This document shows positions 15,450 through 23,725 of a stretch of DNA of 64,000 nt, piece by piece. Location: contig JACKPC010000002.1 in assembly GCA_024233835.1 (NCBI GenBank), positions 271,001-335,000 of the forward strand. Direction: 5' to 3'. This DNA comes from Leptospiraceae bacterium. GTDB taxonomy: Bacteria > Spirochaetota > Leptospiria > Leptospirales > Leptospiraceae. The notes under the pieces are model-generated. The model saw only the letters and a program-made list of their open reading frames with translations, did not search any database and was not told the origin of the DNA. Position numbers and translations under genes: made by a program. Each line of letters starts with the position of its first letter. The first letter of the stretch is position 1.

Positions 15450-17310
15450 ACCGGAACAAGAAGAAGCGATAACGAGAATACAAAACTCAGAAGGGAATTT
15501 CATCTATATTCTTCCTACCGGTTTTGGAAAAACCAGAATCTTCATAGAATATGCAGCCAGTCTTTCAGGATATGCAATCATCATTTCACCTACCCTTGCT
15601 TTAATGGCGGACATTACAAACCGTTATCCACAGGAAGCGGAATATATAGCAGGAGATCAGGGAGCAGAAAAAATCCGACAAATCTACCAGAAGTTCACCC
15701 ACCAACCAGGTCCCCCGTCCACGGGGGATTTAGGGGGAAAATACCTCCTCATGTCGCCCGAAAGGTTCTGTAATCCTTTCACACAGGCTCTTATAGACAA
15801 AAATCCACCCTCGGTAATCATAATGGATGAAGCCCATTGTTTAAGCTCCTGGGGGCCGGATTTTCGCAGTGAGTTTTTACTCAGTGCTATATTATGTAAA
15901 GAAAAGAAACTCCGAATTATCGCCTGTTCGGCAACCTTATCAAAAGAAATGCAGGTAGATGTCTGCAACTGGTTGGACATACCGGAAGAGAAATATATAA
16001 CCAATTTATACAATCCTTTGCAATTAGAAAGACAGGAGCTTTCTCTGAATTGTTTTTGTTTTGAAAATTCAGATGAAAATTTAAAGAAAAATAACCTTCT
16101 TAAAGAACTGAAAGAAACAGAAGGAAGCTCATTAATTTTTATAAACAGTCGGAAGAAAACCATCAAACTGGCAGAATATCTAAACGCACAGGGACTCGGA
16201 GAATTCCAATATTTCTATGGTGCCGGGGAGCAAAATAATCGGGAGAAGCTACCGTTTTTGGGGCTTAAGCAAAGAAATGAAATACTTAAGGGAATGAAAG
16301 AAGGAAAACTAAAGGGAGTGGTATGCACCCGTGCTTTCGGACTGGGAGTAGACATTCCCGATGTCAGGTTATTGGTTCATTATGATGTTCCTCCGGATAT
16401 GGAAACCTACTGGCAGGAATGTTCAAGAGCAGGACGAGATGGAACTAACTCACGTTGTGTGCTTTTCTACCATTCCAAAGACCATAGTTTTTTTAAACAG
16501 GGAATATCCCGGATATACGGCAAAGAAAATGAGGATAAAAAAATCGATGAGATTGTAGACTTTGCTTCGCATACAAAAAATACAATAAACAATATAGTAG
16601 AAGAAGAATATAACATCCACCACATGGCTCTATTCTGGAGATTACTCAAGGGAAATTTAAAACTAAAAGAATTAAAATTTAGCTGCCAGGTAGAAAATTT
16701 ACAGGGTGAGAAAAGCAAAAGCAGGAACTGGTTCAAAGAACAAAATCTCAGCCATCTCAGTTCGGAAGAACAATTACAAATCCTATTTTCTCAATATTTA
16801 AGAGAAGAAGTATATGTTAAAGAACTTATACTAAAAATCTCCCTTGAAGCAGATAAGGAAATAAATCTTTCTGAAAAAACACAGCTAAAGACTTATATAA
16901 AGAATCTGAAACTGTCCAAACTCAACGCTCTGAATACAATTTCTGATTATGCCGGAAGTTCTACCTGTCGCAAGCTAAAAGTATCAACAGAATTTGGTTT
17001 TACAGAAATGAAGGCCTGCGGAAATTGCGATAATTGTCGGAATTGCACACAGGAATATAAACCCTACCGGGTTTCTGAGAAAATACACAGGACAGCCTCC
17101 GGTGTCTATGTTCGCAGCAAAGGAGAAGTTATCATTGCCGACACACTATCCTATCATGGATTTATCTGGGAATATGAAAAGCCAATTATTGATAAAAATG
17201 GCCGCATTGTTCTTCTTCCTGATTTCACCATATATAAACGGAAAAGAATACTACTGGGAACATCTCGGTCTGTGGAACGAAGAAAAATACCGAAAAGATT
17301 GGGAAGTTAA
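15436..17310 (+). CDS. RecQ-family DNA helicase with a frameshifted C-terminal PD-(D/E)XK nuclease domain
   Basis: Helicase motifs are all present: PTGFGKT (Lys32), DEAHC (131-135, the RecQ form of motif II), SATLS, and QECSRAGRDG (motif VI, about 327-336). A Cys-rich zinc site (ACGNCDNCRNC) follows. Next comes a nuclease-like domain (RSKGEVIIADTLSYHGF, then LPDFTIY). The reading frame then shifts: CACCATATATAAACGG here reads CACCATATATATAAACGG in the fragment at 32739-32754, so one TA is missing near 17230-17236. As a result the product ends with KRKRILLGTSRSVERRK instead of the nuclease motif YYWEHLGLWNEEKY. I chose the ATG at 15436; 15391 is possible. Probable DNA-processing or defence role. 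Confidence 0.8.
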   Translation: MTGLKPEQEEAITRIQNSEGNFIYILPTGFGKTRIFIEYAASLSGYAIIISPTLALMADITNRYPQEAEYIAGDQGAEKIRQIYQKFTHQPGPPSTGDLGGKYLLMSPERFCNPFTQALIDKNPPSVIIMDEAHCLSSWGPDFRSEFLLSAILCKEKKLRIIACSATLSKEMQVDVCNWLDIPEEKYITNLYNPLQLERQELSLNCFCFENSDENLKKNNLLKELKETEGSSLIFINSRKKTIKLAEYLNAQGLGEFQYFYGAGEQNNREKLPFLGLKQRNEILKGMKEGKLKGVVCTRAFGLGVDIPDVRLLVHYDVPPDMETYWQECSRAGRDGTNSRCVLFYHSKDHSFFKQGISRIYGKENEDKKIDEIVDFASHTKNTINNIVEEEYNIHHMALFWRLLKGNLKLKELKFSCQVENLQGEKSKSRNWFKEQNLSHLSSEEQLQILFSQYLREEVYVKELILKISLEADKEINLSEKTQLKTYIKNLKLSKLNALNTISDYAGSSTCRKLKVSTEFGFTEMKACGNCDNCRNCTQEYKPYRVSEKIHRTASGVYVRSKGEVIIADTLSYHGFIWEYEKPIIDKNGRIVLLPDFTIYKRKRILLGTSRSVERRKIPKRLGS

Positions 17311-17434
17311 GAACAATCTGTATAAACAGCAGGGACTAAAACAGCAACTATTGCTTTCGAAGGACACAGGAACGATTGACAGAGAAGAGGTAGAAAGAAA
17401 TATTGAGTGTTTAAAATCCAAGCAGTCAGGCTAA
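17233..17434 (+). pseudogene. Displaced C-terminal end of the helicase-nuclease
   Basis: In the +1-shifted frame the sequence continues as INGKEYYWEHLGLWNEEKYR and ends at 17434 with EEVERNIECLKSKQSG. This is the expected C-terminal end of the PD-(D/E)XK domain (E-H-G context after LPDFTIY). The tail at 19914-20088 has the same ending. Without this part the nuclease lacks its second acidic residue and should be inactive, unless slippage at the TA run restores the frame. Confidence 0.75.
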
Positions 17435-17480
17435 AAATATTTCTAAGGAAAATAGATGTGAAAAACCTTTAAATGTTTTT

Positions 17481-17588
17481 TGGGAGCTTTAGATCTTTTG
17501 ACTTCCGGAATGACAACTCAAGAAATCTTAGATGATTTAGAAAGTTACGATATTTTTGCCTGCTTCCCGGAAAAATTGAGTGGATAAT
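17481..17588 (+). pseudogene. C-terminal fragment of a DUF433-family antitoxin
   Basis: The frame reads LGALDLLTSGMTTQEILDDL followed by ESYDIFACFPEKLSG and a stop. This matches the second half of DUF433 proteins ('LLASGMT.EEILEDYP.L...DI.ACL'). No start codon or N-terminal half is present. A matching N-terminal fragment of the same family lies at 31573-31671. Confidence 0.6.
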
Positions 17589-17678
17589 ATTTATTAAGAA
17601 ATTTGTTCATTAAAATTCTGAAAAATCATTGATTTTAGCGATATTGTGTTGTGGAATTGAATTATAAAGAGGTAAGTT

Positions 17679-17936
17679 ATGCAAGTATCTATTGATTTCA
17701 AAGACCCTTTTTTTACATTCTATGATAGTTCAAGCCTTATTAGTGATATTCAGTTAAGTTTGAGCTTGATGCTTTATAAACAGGGAAAAATTTCTATAAC
17801 AAAAGCTTCCCATATTGCCAATATGGATATTTATAGATTTATGCAGGAATGCTCAAATAATAAGGTCCCTGTTATAAATATTTCAGAAGAAGATATGAAA
17901 AAAGAATGGGAAAGCTTGAAAAAGGATTTCTTATGA
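17679..17936 (+). CDS. UPF0175-family antitoxin
   Basis: The 85-aa protein contains a helical core (SLSLMLYKQGKISITKASHI then ANMDIYRFMQECSNNKVPV). This is the UPF0175 pattern 'A..LY..GKIS...AA.LAG.....F...L...G'. It precedes and overlaps by 4 bp (ATGA) a DUF3368 PIN toxin, the usual pairing. GAGG lies about 8 nt upstream of its ATG. It would neutralise the toxin and autoregulate the pair. Confidence 0.85.
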   Translation: MQVSIDFKDPFFTFYDSSSLISDIQLSLSLMLYKQGKISITKASHIANMDIYRFMQECSNNKVPVINISEEDMKKEWESLKKDFL

Positions 17937-18412
17937 TTTTAGTTGCAGATAGTTCAGCGTTAATTGCCCTTGCTACCTGTGATTCATTGGGAGCTTTAGA
18001 TTTTTTGTTTAAGGAAGTAAAGGTTCCAGAAGCTGTATATAAAGAAGTAATGGTAAAAACTAAAAAACATGCGGATACTTTAATGCAATATTTAAAAGAA
18101 AAAGTTATAATTGTTGATTTAGAAAATATCACAATAATAAAAGATGGAACTTTAGAACTGGGAGAGTTGGAAGCTATCGCTCTATACAAAAAATTAGATG
18201 CAGATAGATTATTGATTGACGATTTACGAGGAAGAAAAATTGCAGAGATTAATAATGTTAAAATTATTGGAAGTCTCGGTGTTCTTTTACTTGCAAAAGA
18301 AAAAATGTTATATAAAGAAATTAGACAAAAAGTGGAAGTATTAAGAAAATCAGATATTTATTTTTCGGATGAGTTACTAAATTTTATTCTTAAAATCGCA
18401 AATGAAAGCTAA
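17933..18412 (+). CDS. PIN-domain toxin, DUF3368 family
   Basis: The start MILVADSSALIALATCDSL is the PIN N-terminus with Asp6. Next come LGELEAIALYKKL (second acidic site) and DADRLLIDDLRGRKIA with the third acidic cluster. The C-terminal IGSLGVLLLAKEKML is typical of DUF3368. The protein is 159 aa, full length for the family, and acts as a metal-dependent ribonuclease toxin. It overlaps its antitoxin by 4 bp. Its last codons (GAAAGCTAA) coincide with the start of a helicase gene fragment, so the module's right boundary abuts duplicated helicase DNA. Confidence 0.85.
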   Translation: MILVADSSALIALATCDSLGALDFLFKEVKVPEAVYKEVMVKTKKHADTLMQYLKEKVIIVDLENITIIKDGTLELGELEAIALYKKLDADRLLIDDLRGRKIAEINNVKIIGSLGVLLLAKEKMLYKEIRQKVEVLRKSDIYFSDELLNFILKIANES

Positions 18413-18454
18413 AAACTTATATAAAAAATCTGAAGCTGTCCAAACTTAACGCTC
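18408..18454 (+). pseudogene. Helicase gene fragment, part left of the IS256 insertion
   Basis: Bases 18408-18454 (agctaaaaacttatat...ctgtccaaacttaacgctc) match the helicase gene around 16885-16933 with a few changes. The match breaks off at the IS boundary and resumes at 19828. This shows a second, degenerate copy of the helicase 3' region that was later interrupted. Confidence 0.7.
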
Positions 18455-19827
18455 GAGCTTGTCCCACATACCGTTAGAGTTCAAACGGAACATATATAAG
18501 ATATTATGCAGCTACTTTTTTGTCAAGCTGTTGTTCTAAAAAGTCAGCTAAAAATATATTAATTTTATTAACTCCATTTATCTTGCGAAACCTTTTCTCT
18601 TGATAAAGCAAATTAACAGATACCCATCTTGAAATCATATCTGTTCCCAGATTCCATTTCTTGACTCTTTTCATTAACGATTTGGGGCCACTGAAACCAG
18701 ATTCAATTGTATTCGTTGTTAAAAATGTTTTACGCATTTCCACAGGCATTCGTATTTTATGAATAGTTAATAGATCATATTCTGCTTCTTTTAAACTGTT
18801 TGAAGCAGAATAACTTATTCGACTTAGCCAGGTTTCAAAACCCAGGTATTCTTCTTTAGCATCACTATATTCATTGCAAGAAAAGATTCTTCGATAACGA
18901 AGCTTACATTCCTCATGGTGTTTCTCTGGAAGCTTTGCGAGTAAGTTCCAGAGCTTGTGATTGGTACATCTCTGGATAACTGCACTATCTCCAAATTGTT
19001 CTTTTATGGCTTTCTTTAAAGAGCCTGAACCATCCAAAATAAAAATCACTTTATCTGTAAATTTCAGACCCCTCTCCCGGAAAGACACTAAAAGTTCTTT
19101 TGTAATTTCATAGTTCTCCGTAGAACCCTCTGAAAATCCAAGGAAATGCTTGTTTCCTTCAATATCAACTCCAAGAGCTGTTACTATAGATTGACCTCCC
19201 ACATTAGTTCCGTCTATGAATACTGCAAAGAATTTATGATTTTCAAATTTTCTGTTCTTAAACTCATCAAGCTTTTTTCTCGATTCTAAAATGAATTGTC
19301 TCGAAACAGAGCTTTTGGATAAACCAGCATCTTCTGATAACTTCTCAATTACCTCTTCATACTTCCGAGAACTAACACCTGCTGATAAGACATTTAATAT
19401 TCTATCTGAAATATTATCCATCTTTCTGAGATTTTTATAACTCTTTAATGGAAGCTCTTCATTTCCTTTGCGAACTCGTGGTTTTCGTAAAGGAACTTTC
19501 TGTCCCTGGATATAGATACTACCATTTTCGCTTCCGCCTCTGTGGCATAAATCATTCTTCTTATGAGAAAAAACTTTCCCACATAACTCTTCCACTTCCA
19601 ATTGAATAAACTGTTGAATGATTTCTATACTGGCTTTCTGAAGCAGGCTTAAAAGCTCATTATGGGCTATTTTACGAAAGGCTTCCAGAGGTAAAATTTC
19701 CTCTTGACTGGAATGATGGCTGGTTTTATTCTTCTTCATGCGGAACTCTCCTGTTGATTTTTTTTGCCAAAACTATTTTCTGGCGAGTTCCGTTTTTGTA
19801 AACCCTAACGATTCAGGGGACTAACTC
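18455..19827 (-). mobile_element. Complete IS256-family insertion sequence with 8-bp target duplication
   Basis: The element is 1373 bp. Its left end starts GAGCTTGTCCCACATACCGT and its right end, read on the other strand, starts GAGTTAGTCCCCTGAATCGT. The two stay related through CGTTAG(A/G)GTTT and AAACGGAAC. The 8-bp sequence TAACGCTC flanks it at 18447-18454 and 19828-19835. Joining the flanks restores continuous helicase-like sequence, so the boundaries are exact. An 8-bp duplication is normal for IS256. Confidence 0.9.
18504..19739 (-). CDS. IS256-family (mutator type) transposase
   Basis: The 411-aa protein has the three acidic residues of the family in context: FAVFIDGTN (first Asp), KVIFILDGSGSLKKAI (second Asp) and TTNTIESGFSG (Glu). 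C-x-H follows the second Asp (VIQRCTNHKLWNLL), as in other mutator-type transposases. The length is normal, with no internal stop, so it may be active. It carries out copy-out-paste-in transposition of the element at 18455-19827. Confidence 0.95.
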   Translation of the reverse strand: MKKNKTSHHSSQEEILPLEAFRKIAHNELLSLLQKASIEIIQQFIQLEVEELCGKVFSHKKNDLCHRGGSENGSIYIQGQKVPLRKPRVRKGNEELPLKSYKNLRKMDNISDRILNVLSAGVSSRKYEEVIEKLSEDAGLSKSSVSRQFILESRKKLDEFKNRKFENHKFFAVFIDGTNVGGQSIVTALGVDIEGNKHFLGFSEGSTENYEITKELLVSFRERGLKFTDKVIFILDGSGSLKKAIKEQFGDSAVIQRCTNHKLWNLLAKLPEKHHEECKLRYRRIFSCNEYSDAKEEYLGFETWLSRISYSASNSLKEAEYDLLTIHKIRMPVEMRKTFLTTNTIESGFSGPKSLMKRVKKWNLGTDMISRWVSVNLLYQEKRFRKINGVNKINIFLADFLEQQLDKKVAA

Positions 19828-20088
19828 TAACGCTCTGAATATAATTTCTGATTGTGCCGGAAGTTCTACCTGTCGCAAGCTAAAAGTATCAACAGAATTT
19901 GGTTTTATAAAAACAAAGGCTTGTGGAACGAAGAAAAATACCGAAAAGATTGCGAAGTTAAGAACAATCTGTATAAACAACAGGGACTAAAACAGCAACT
20001 ATTAATTTCGAAAAACACCGGAACGATTGATAGAGAAGAGGTAGAAAGAAATATAGAACTGATTTTAAACATTAGAAAAAACCAATAA
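19828..20088 (+). pseudogene. Helicase gene fragment, part right of the IS256 insertion, internally deleted
   Basis: From 19828 the DNA matches the helicase gene from about 16926 (CRKLKVSTEFGF). It then jumps, near 'aaggcttgtgg', to the far C-terminal part (WNEEKYRKDCEVKNNLYKQQ to EEVERNIE). About 255 bp, including the Cys-rich zinc site and the nuclease core, are deleted. The remaining reading frame of about 78 codons is not a functional gene. Confidence 0.75.
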
Positions 20089-20142
20089 ATCAACAAATTT
20101 CAATTTATTCACACCGGGATAGCTAAAAGAGTAAACAAAAGC

Positions 20143-21318
20143 ATGAATACACAAAAATTTTTGAAACATCCGAGGATCTGGAACAAGAAAATCTATTTCA
20201 ACCAGAAGAAGTATAGTTTTTTTAATCGTGATTATAATGGTTTTCCTGATATCACAAATGATTTGTATGAAGAACACGGAATACAGGTACATCCGGAAAA
20301 TTACTATGAATTTGTTCAAGTCCTGCAAGATGAAGTATTAGCTATAGAGAAAGAATCCGGTTTATTAGAAAGAATGATAAGTAAATCACTTAGAATATTT
20401 ATAAATAGTTTTAAAATAGGCTATTATGATAATTTTTACTTCTATCCTCCTAAAACTTTACATTCTGAAGATGAAAGCTTATATGGCTCATTAATGTATG
20501 ATGAAGAAAAGGTTTTCACTTCTGATAACATAAAGGGATTGAATATAGAGCTTAAAAATATTTTTAAAATAAAAAGTGATTGGAAAGAGTTTCCTCGAAA
20601 TTTAAAAACACCAAAAAACATTCTCAAAATTAAAAGGATTATATTACATTCTTTTATAGAGAATATCTTTCAGGATATGCTCTATTTTTACAGTGAATCT
20701 TATGATTTTTTTGGTAAATGGCAAGAAAGGGGGCTTACATTTATAGATATAGATCCTATGATGTGGTCTGTGGATTATGTCCTCTATCATGTGTCTTCCA
20801 GTAATAATTGTATAAGCTCTGATGTACTTGCAGCACTTGATGAAGTATTGGAAGACAAATATTCATACCAGAGAGCAAGACTATTGGAGGAATCTCCTCT
20901 GTCATTAGAGCTTGTTTTAGGTCCCATCCGAGAAGGTATGAGTCATGCTAGCATGAAATATTTGATCAGATCAAGTTTGTCTAAATATTATTATATGGAA
21001 GCAAAAGATTTAATTTGGAAATGGAAAAGTAGAGGAGTAGAATTTGTAGATGATACTCTGCTTCATCATGATACGAAATATTCTTTTATAGACTATATTA
21101 CTGGCGATGATTTGATGATAAACAATATTTATACTGCGGTAGATAATGTACTTGAAAATAAATATGAAACTCAAAAAGAATTGTTTATAGAATCATCACC
21201 CTACGATCTGAATCCTTTGCTGAAAAATATACTTAACAATGAAACCATTGATTGCTGGAATATAGATGAATTAGAAAAAGAAGTAAATCTTTTTTTATTG
21301 GAAAACTATGAACTTTAA
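20143..21318 (+). CDS. Hypothetical protein with an internal duplication, 391 aa
   Basis: The protein is soluble, with no signal peptide and many aromatic residues. Two related segments can be aligned: one around residues 190-270, with WQERGLTFIDID and DEVLEDKYSYQRARLLEESP, and one around 290-370, with WKSRGVEFVDD and DNVLENKYETQKELFIESSP. Each is about 85-100 residues and ends 'L..LL..I'. I do not recognise the family. It lies upstream of the 21.5-29.2 kb operon but is separated from it by 166 bp containing a repeated sequence. Confidence 0.6.
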   Translation: MNTQKFLKHPRIWNKKIYFNQKKYSFFNRDYNGFPDITNDLYEEHGIQVHPENYYEFVQVLQDEVLAIEKESGLLERMISKSLRIFINSFKIGYYDNFYFYPPKTLHSEDESLYGSLMYDEEKVFTSDNIKGLNIELKNIFKIKSDWKEFPRNLKTPKNILKIKRIILHSFIENIFQDMLYFYSESYDFFGKWQERGLTFIDIDPMMWSVDYVLYHVSSSNNCISSDVLAALDEVLEDKYSYQRARLLEESPLSLELVLGPIREGMSHASMKYLIRSSLSKYYYMEAKDLIWKWKSRGVEFVDDTLLHHDTKYSFIDYITGDDLMINNIYTAVDNVLENKYETQKELFIESSPYDLNPLLKNILNNETIDCWNIDELEKEVNLFLLENYEL

Positions 21319-21352
21319 CATTAAAATTATTCTAAAGGTCTACTCCCCTCTT

Positions 21353-21451
21353 CCCTGTCTAAAATAAAAAAGCTTGCAAAAAAGTAGAATATATAAAGAA
21401 ACTGGTAGATAACACGAACCGAATATGGTTCTATTGACTATTTCTACAGGA
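21353..21451. repeat. Repeated intergenic segment, copy A
   Basis: The segment from 'ccctgtctaaaataaaaaag' to 'ttctacagga' matches 31758-31845 (copy B) over about 95 bp, with an indel in the middle. Each copy sits just upstream of a gene start (21485 and 31854). It may carry a promoter or be the remains of a mobile or toxin-antitoxin gene. In copy B an open frame (SAALSLSKIKKLAKKKNT) runs through the first part. Confidence 0.7.
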
Positions 21452-21484
21452 CATGTGAATCATATAAATCAGTAATCAAAGCCC

Positions 21485-23716
21485 ATGAACCCAATACAGG
21501 AACTTATATTTTACGAATTAGGAAATAACCGGCTTACTCCGGAACAAGTAAATAAATTGCTTAATAATGGATTTTTAGATAAAACTATTTTTGGAAACCG
21601 GGAATGGAAGAAATATTTCGGCATGAATCCTTCGAGCCTCCAGGAGAAATATAGGGAAAAGTCAAAAAATAAGAATACTTCAAACAAAAGTAAAAAGCAA
21701 GCATCCAAAATAAGAGATAATCACATCAAGCTATTCCAGCTTCTCAATACAGAATTAGAACTTCTTCTTCCTGAATGGGAAAGTAATTTTTCTATTTTAT
21801 ATAAGTTATATCCAACTTTATTAAAAGAAAAAGCCCCATCTTTACAAAAATTAGCAAAGGAATTGATTGTAATCTTAAGCACAAAAACTATAGTTGAAAT
21901 ATTCTCAGACTTAAAACCAAAATTAGATCATAAAGAAATATCTCTTGTTGAAATAGAACATTTTATTGCTTTCCAAAAATACAAAAAGAAACTCTCTAAA
22001 ACAAAATACAAGTTAATTCTTTCTGAATATTACACCCCCCAATACTCTTTGATTATGAAAAAACTCTTCTTTCCAATAAACCGATATACTTCGATCCAGT
22101 TTTTAAATAATATTGTTCACCTACAGTTGATACTTGAGGATTTCCTAAACATGTTAGATAAATTCCGAAGTTTGAACAAAAGCCTTCCGCATAGTGCAGC
22201 GAGAGGAAATATTTTAAAGTTTGATGAGAAGGACAATCTGGTATCTATATATTTCGAAAAAGATACAAAATACGGTGGCCTCGATATTTATGCAGGTGAG
22301 GAATTGGAAATCGTAAGGAAAATTTATTGTCTGAAATTTGGAAAGAAAAGAAAGTTCTTTGATGGTAAGTTAAGGTTTAAAAAACCGGACTTGCTCTATT
22401 TTAACCAATCTTTTGAACTATGCAAAGCTAAACTTTTTTATAATAATATAATAGATGGTGTCGAATACCCCGCCGGCAGTACAATTTCCTTCAACAAAGA
22501 TAAAGTTAAAAGAGTTGATCTTGGAGCAAATTGGAATTACCACGGTTATGATTTCTATTCGGGAGAAACAATTCACTTAAATCCTGATGGAAGCATCTAT
22601 CGATTTTATACCAGAGTTAGTAGAAGCTTTGGAAGATATAAATATCCTGATAAATGCAAATTTGTAATGAAAAAAGAAAAAATTGTTTATAGTGCATTCA
22701 GTGCAAAAGATATTTTTTATTACATGGGTTTACCTTTTAAATATAATACAAATATAATGTTCGATAAATACAAAAACGTTATTAATTACTTAGAATGCCT
22801 TATTCCTCTGAAATTAATAAAAATTATTGATGAAACTTATTATAAAAAGAATGTATTTTTTATTAAAAAATCTGATAAACTGCTAAAACGTTTCCTGTAT
22901 ATAAATATATATGAAGGTTTAAAAAATATATCCTATAAATATTTAGAGTTTTCAAAAAATGGAAATTTAACTTCCGGTTGTCTCGGAAGAGATTCGACAG
23001 TAAATAATTCTTTTATACCAAAAAATTCTATAATCAGTTTTTATGAAGATGGTTCTATATCAAAAATAATTCCTTCCACAAATATAACTGTTTACGATAT
23101 TCATATTGTAAAAAATGGAGAACTCTTATTTTTTCCTAATGGTAGAATAAATTATTGTACACTTGCTGGCGAGAATACAATAAATAATATCATTTGGAAA
23201 AATTATGATAGAATATTTTTCTTTGAAAACGGCCAAATCAAAGAAGCTGAAGCAAAATCAGTATTGATTAATGGTTATTATTTTGGATATTATAGTCCTG
23301 ACTATAGAAATAAGATTGAATTTTATGAAAATGGTTCTTTGAAAAAAGGTACACTTGCTGCTTATATGCAGGTAAGCAAGTTTAATTTGAGTCCGGGAGA
23401 TGATATTAGTTTTTATAAAAATGGAAAAATTTCCGAAATAAAGTTAAAAAGAATTACAGAGATTTCAGGAATCTATTTTAAAAGATATTCATCTGTCTAC
23501 TTTTATGCCAGTGAAAATATCAAATCCGGAACATTAAGAAAAAATACTCTTATTCAGAAAACTGTTTTCAAAGCAGGAACACTTATAGAATTTTATAATA
23601 ATGGTAAAATAAAAAAAGGTACTTTAGCAAATACCACCAAAGTTTATGGAGAATTATTTCATTCAGGCGATACACTCGTCTTTTATAAGAGTGGAAGAGT
23701 AAAAAAGGTAAATTAG
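21485..23716 (+). CDS. Repeat protein A (MORN/YwqK-like repeats), first gene of the Fic-MoxR-vWA operon
   Basis: The 743-aa protein starts MNPIQELIFYELGNNRLTPE, and the first ~60 residues match repeat protein B at 24469 (IQELIFY.L, FL.NGFLD.T.FG..EWKKYFG). A low-complexity linker and a helical domain of about 300 residues follow. From about residue 255 to the end there are 20-25-residue repeats of the form 'I.FYENG.IK.GTLA..T.I.G..F..G'. These resemble the beta-hairpin repeats of MORN and YwqK antitoxin-like proteins. It probably acts in the cytoplasm. The Fic gene follows after 9 bp, indicating co-transcription. Confidence 0.6.
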   Translation: MNPIQELIFYELGNNRLTPEQVNKLLNNGFLDKTIFGNREWKKYFGMNPSSLQEKYREKSKNKNTSNKSKKQASKIRDNHIKLFQLLNTELELLLPEWESNFSILYKLYPTLLKEKAPSLQKLAKELIVILSTKTIVEIFSDLKPKLDHKEISLVEIEHFIAFQKYKKKLSKTKYKLILSEYYTPQYSLIMKKLFFPINRYTSIQFLNNIVHLQLILEDFLNMLDKFRSLNKSLPHSAARGNILKFDEKDNLVSIYFEKDTKYGGLDIYAGEELEIVRKIYCLKFGKKRKFFDGKLRFKKPDLLYFNQSFELCKAKLFYNNIIDGVEYPAGSTISFNKDKVKRVDLGANWNYHGYDFYSGETIHLNPDGSIYRFYTRVSRSFGRYKYPDKCKFVMKKEKIVYSAFSAKDIFYYMGLPFKYNTNIMFDKYKNVINYLECLIPLKLIKIIDETYYKKNVFFIKKSDKLLKRFLYINIYEGLKNISYKYLEFSKNGNLTSGCLGRDSTVNNSFIPKNSIISFYEDGSISKIIPSTNITVYDIHIVKNGELLFFPNGRINYCTLAGENTINNIIWKNYDRIFFFENGQIKEAEAKSVLINGYYFGYYSPDYRNKIEFYENGSLKKGTLAAYMQVSKFNLSPGDDISFYKNGKISEIKLKRITEISGIYFKRYSSVYFYASENIKSGTLRKNTLIQKTVFKAGTLIEFYNNGKIKKGTLANTTKVYGELFHSGDTLVFYKSGRVKKVN

Positions 23717-23725
23717 ATATATAAA

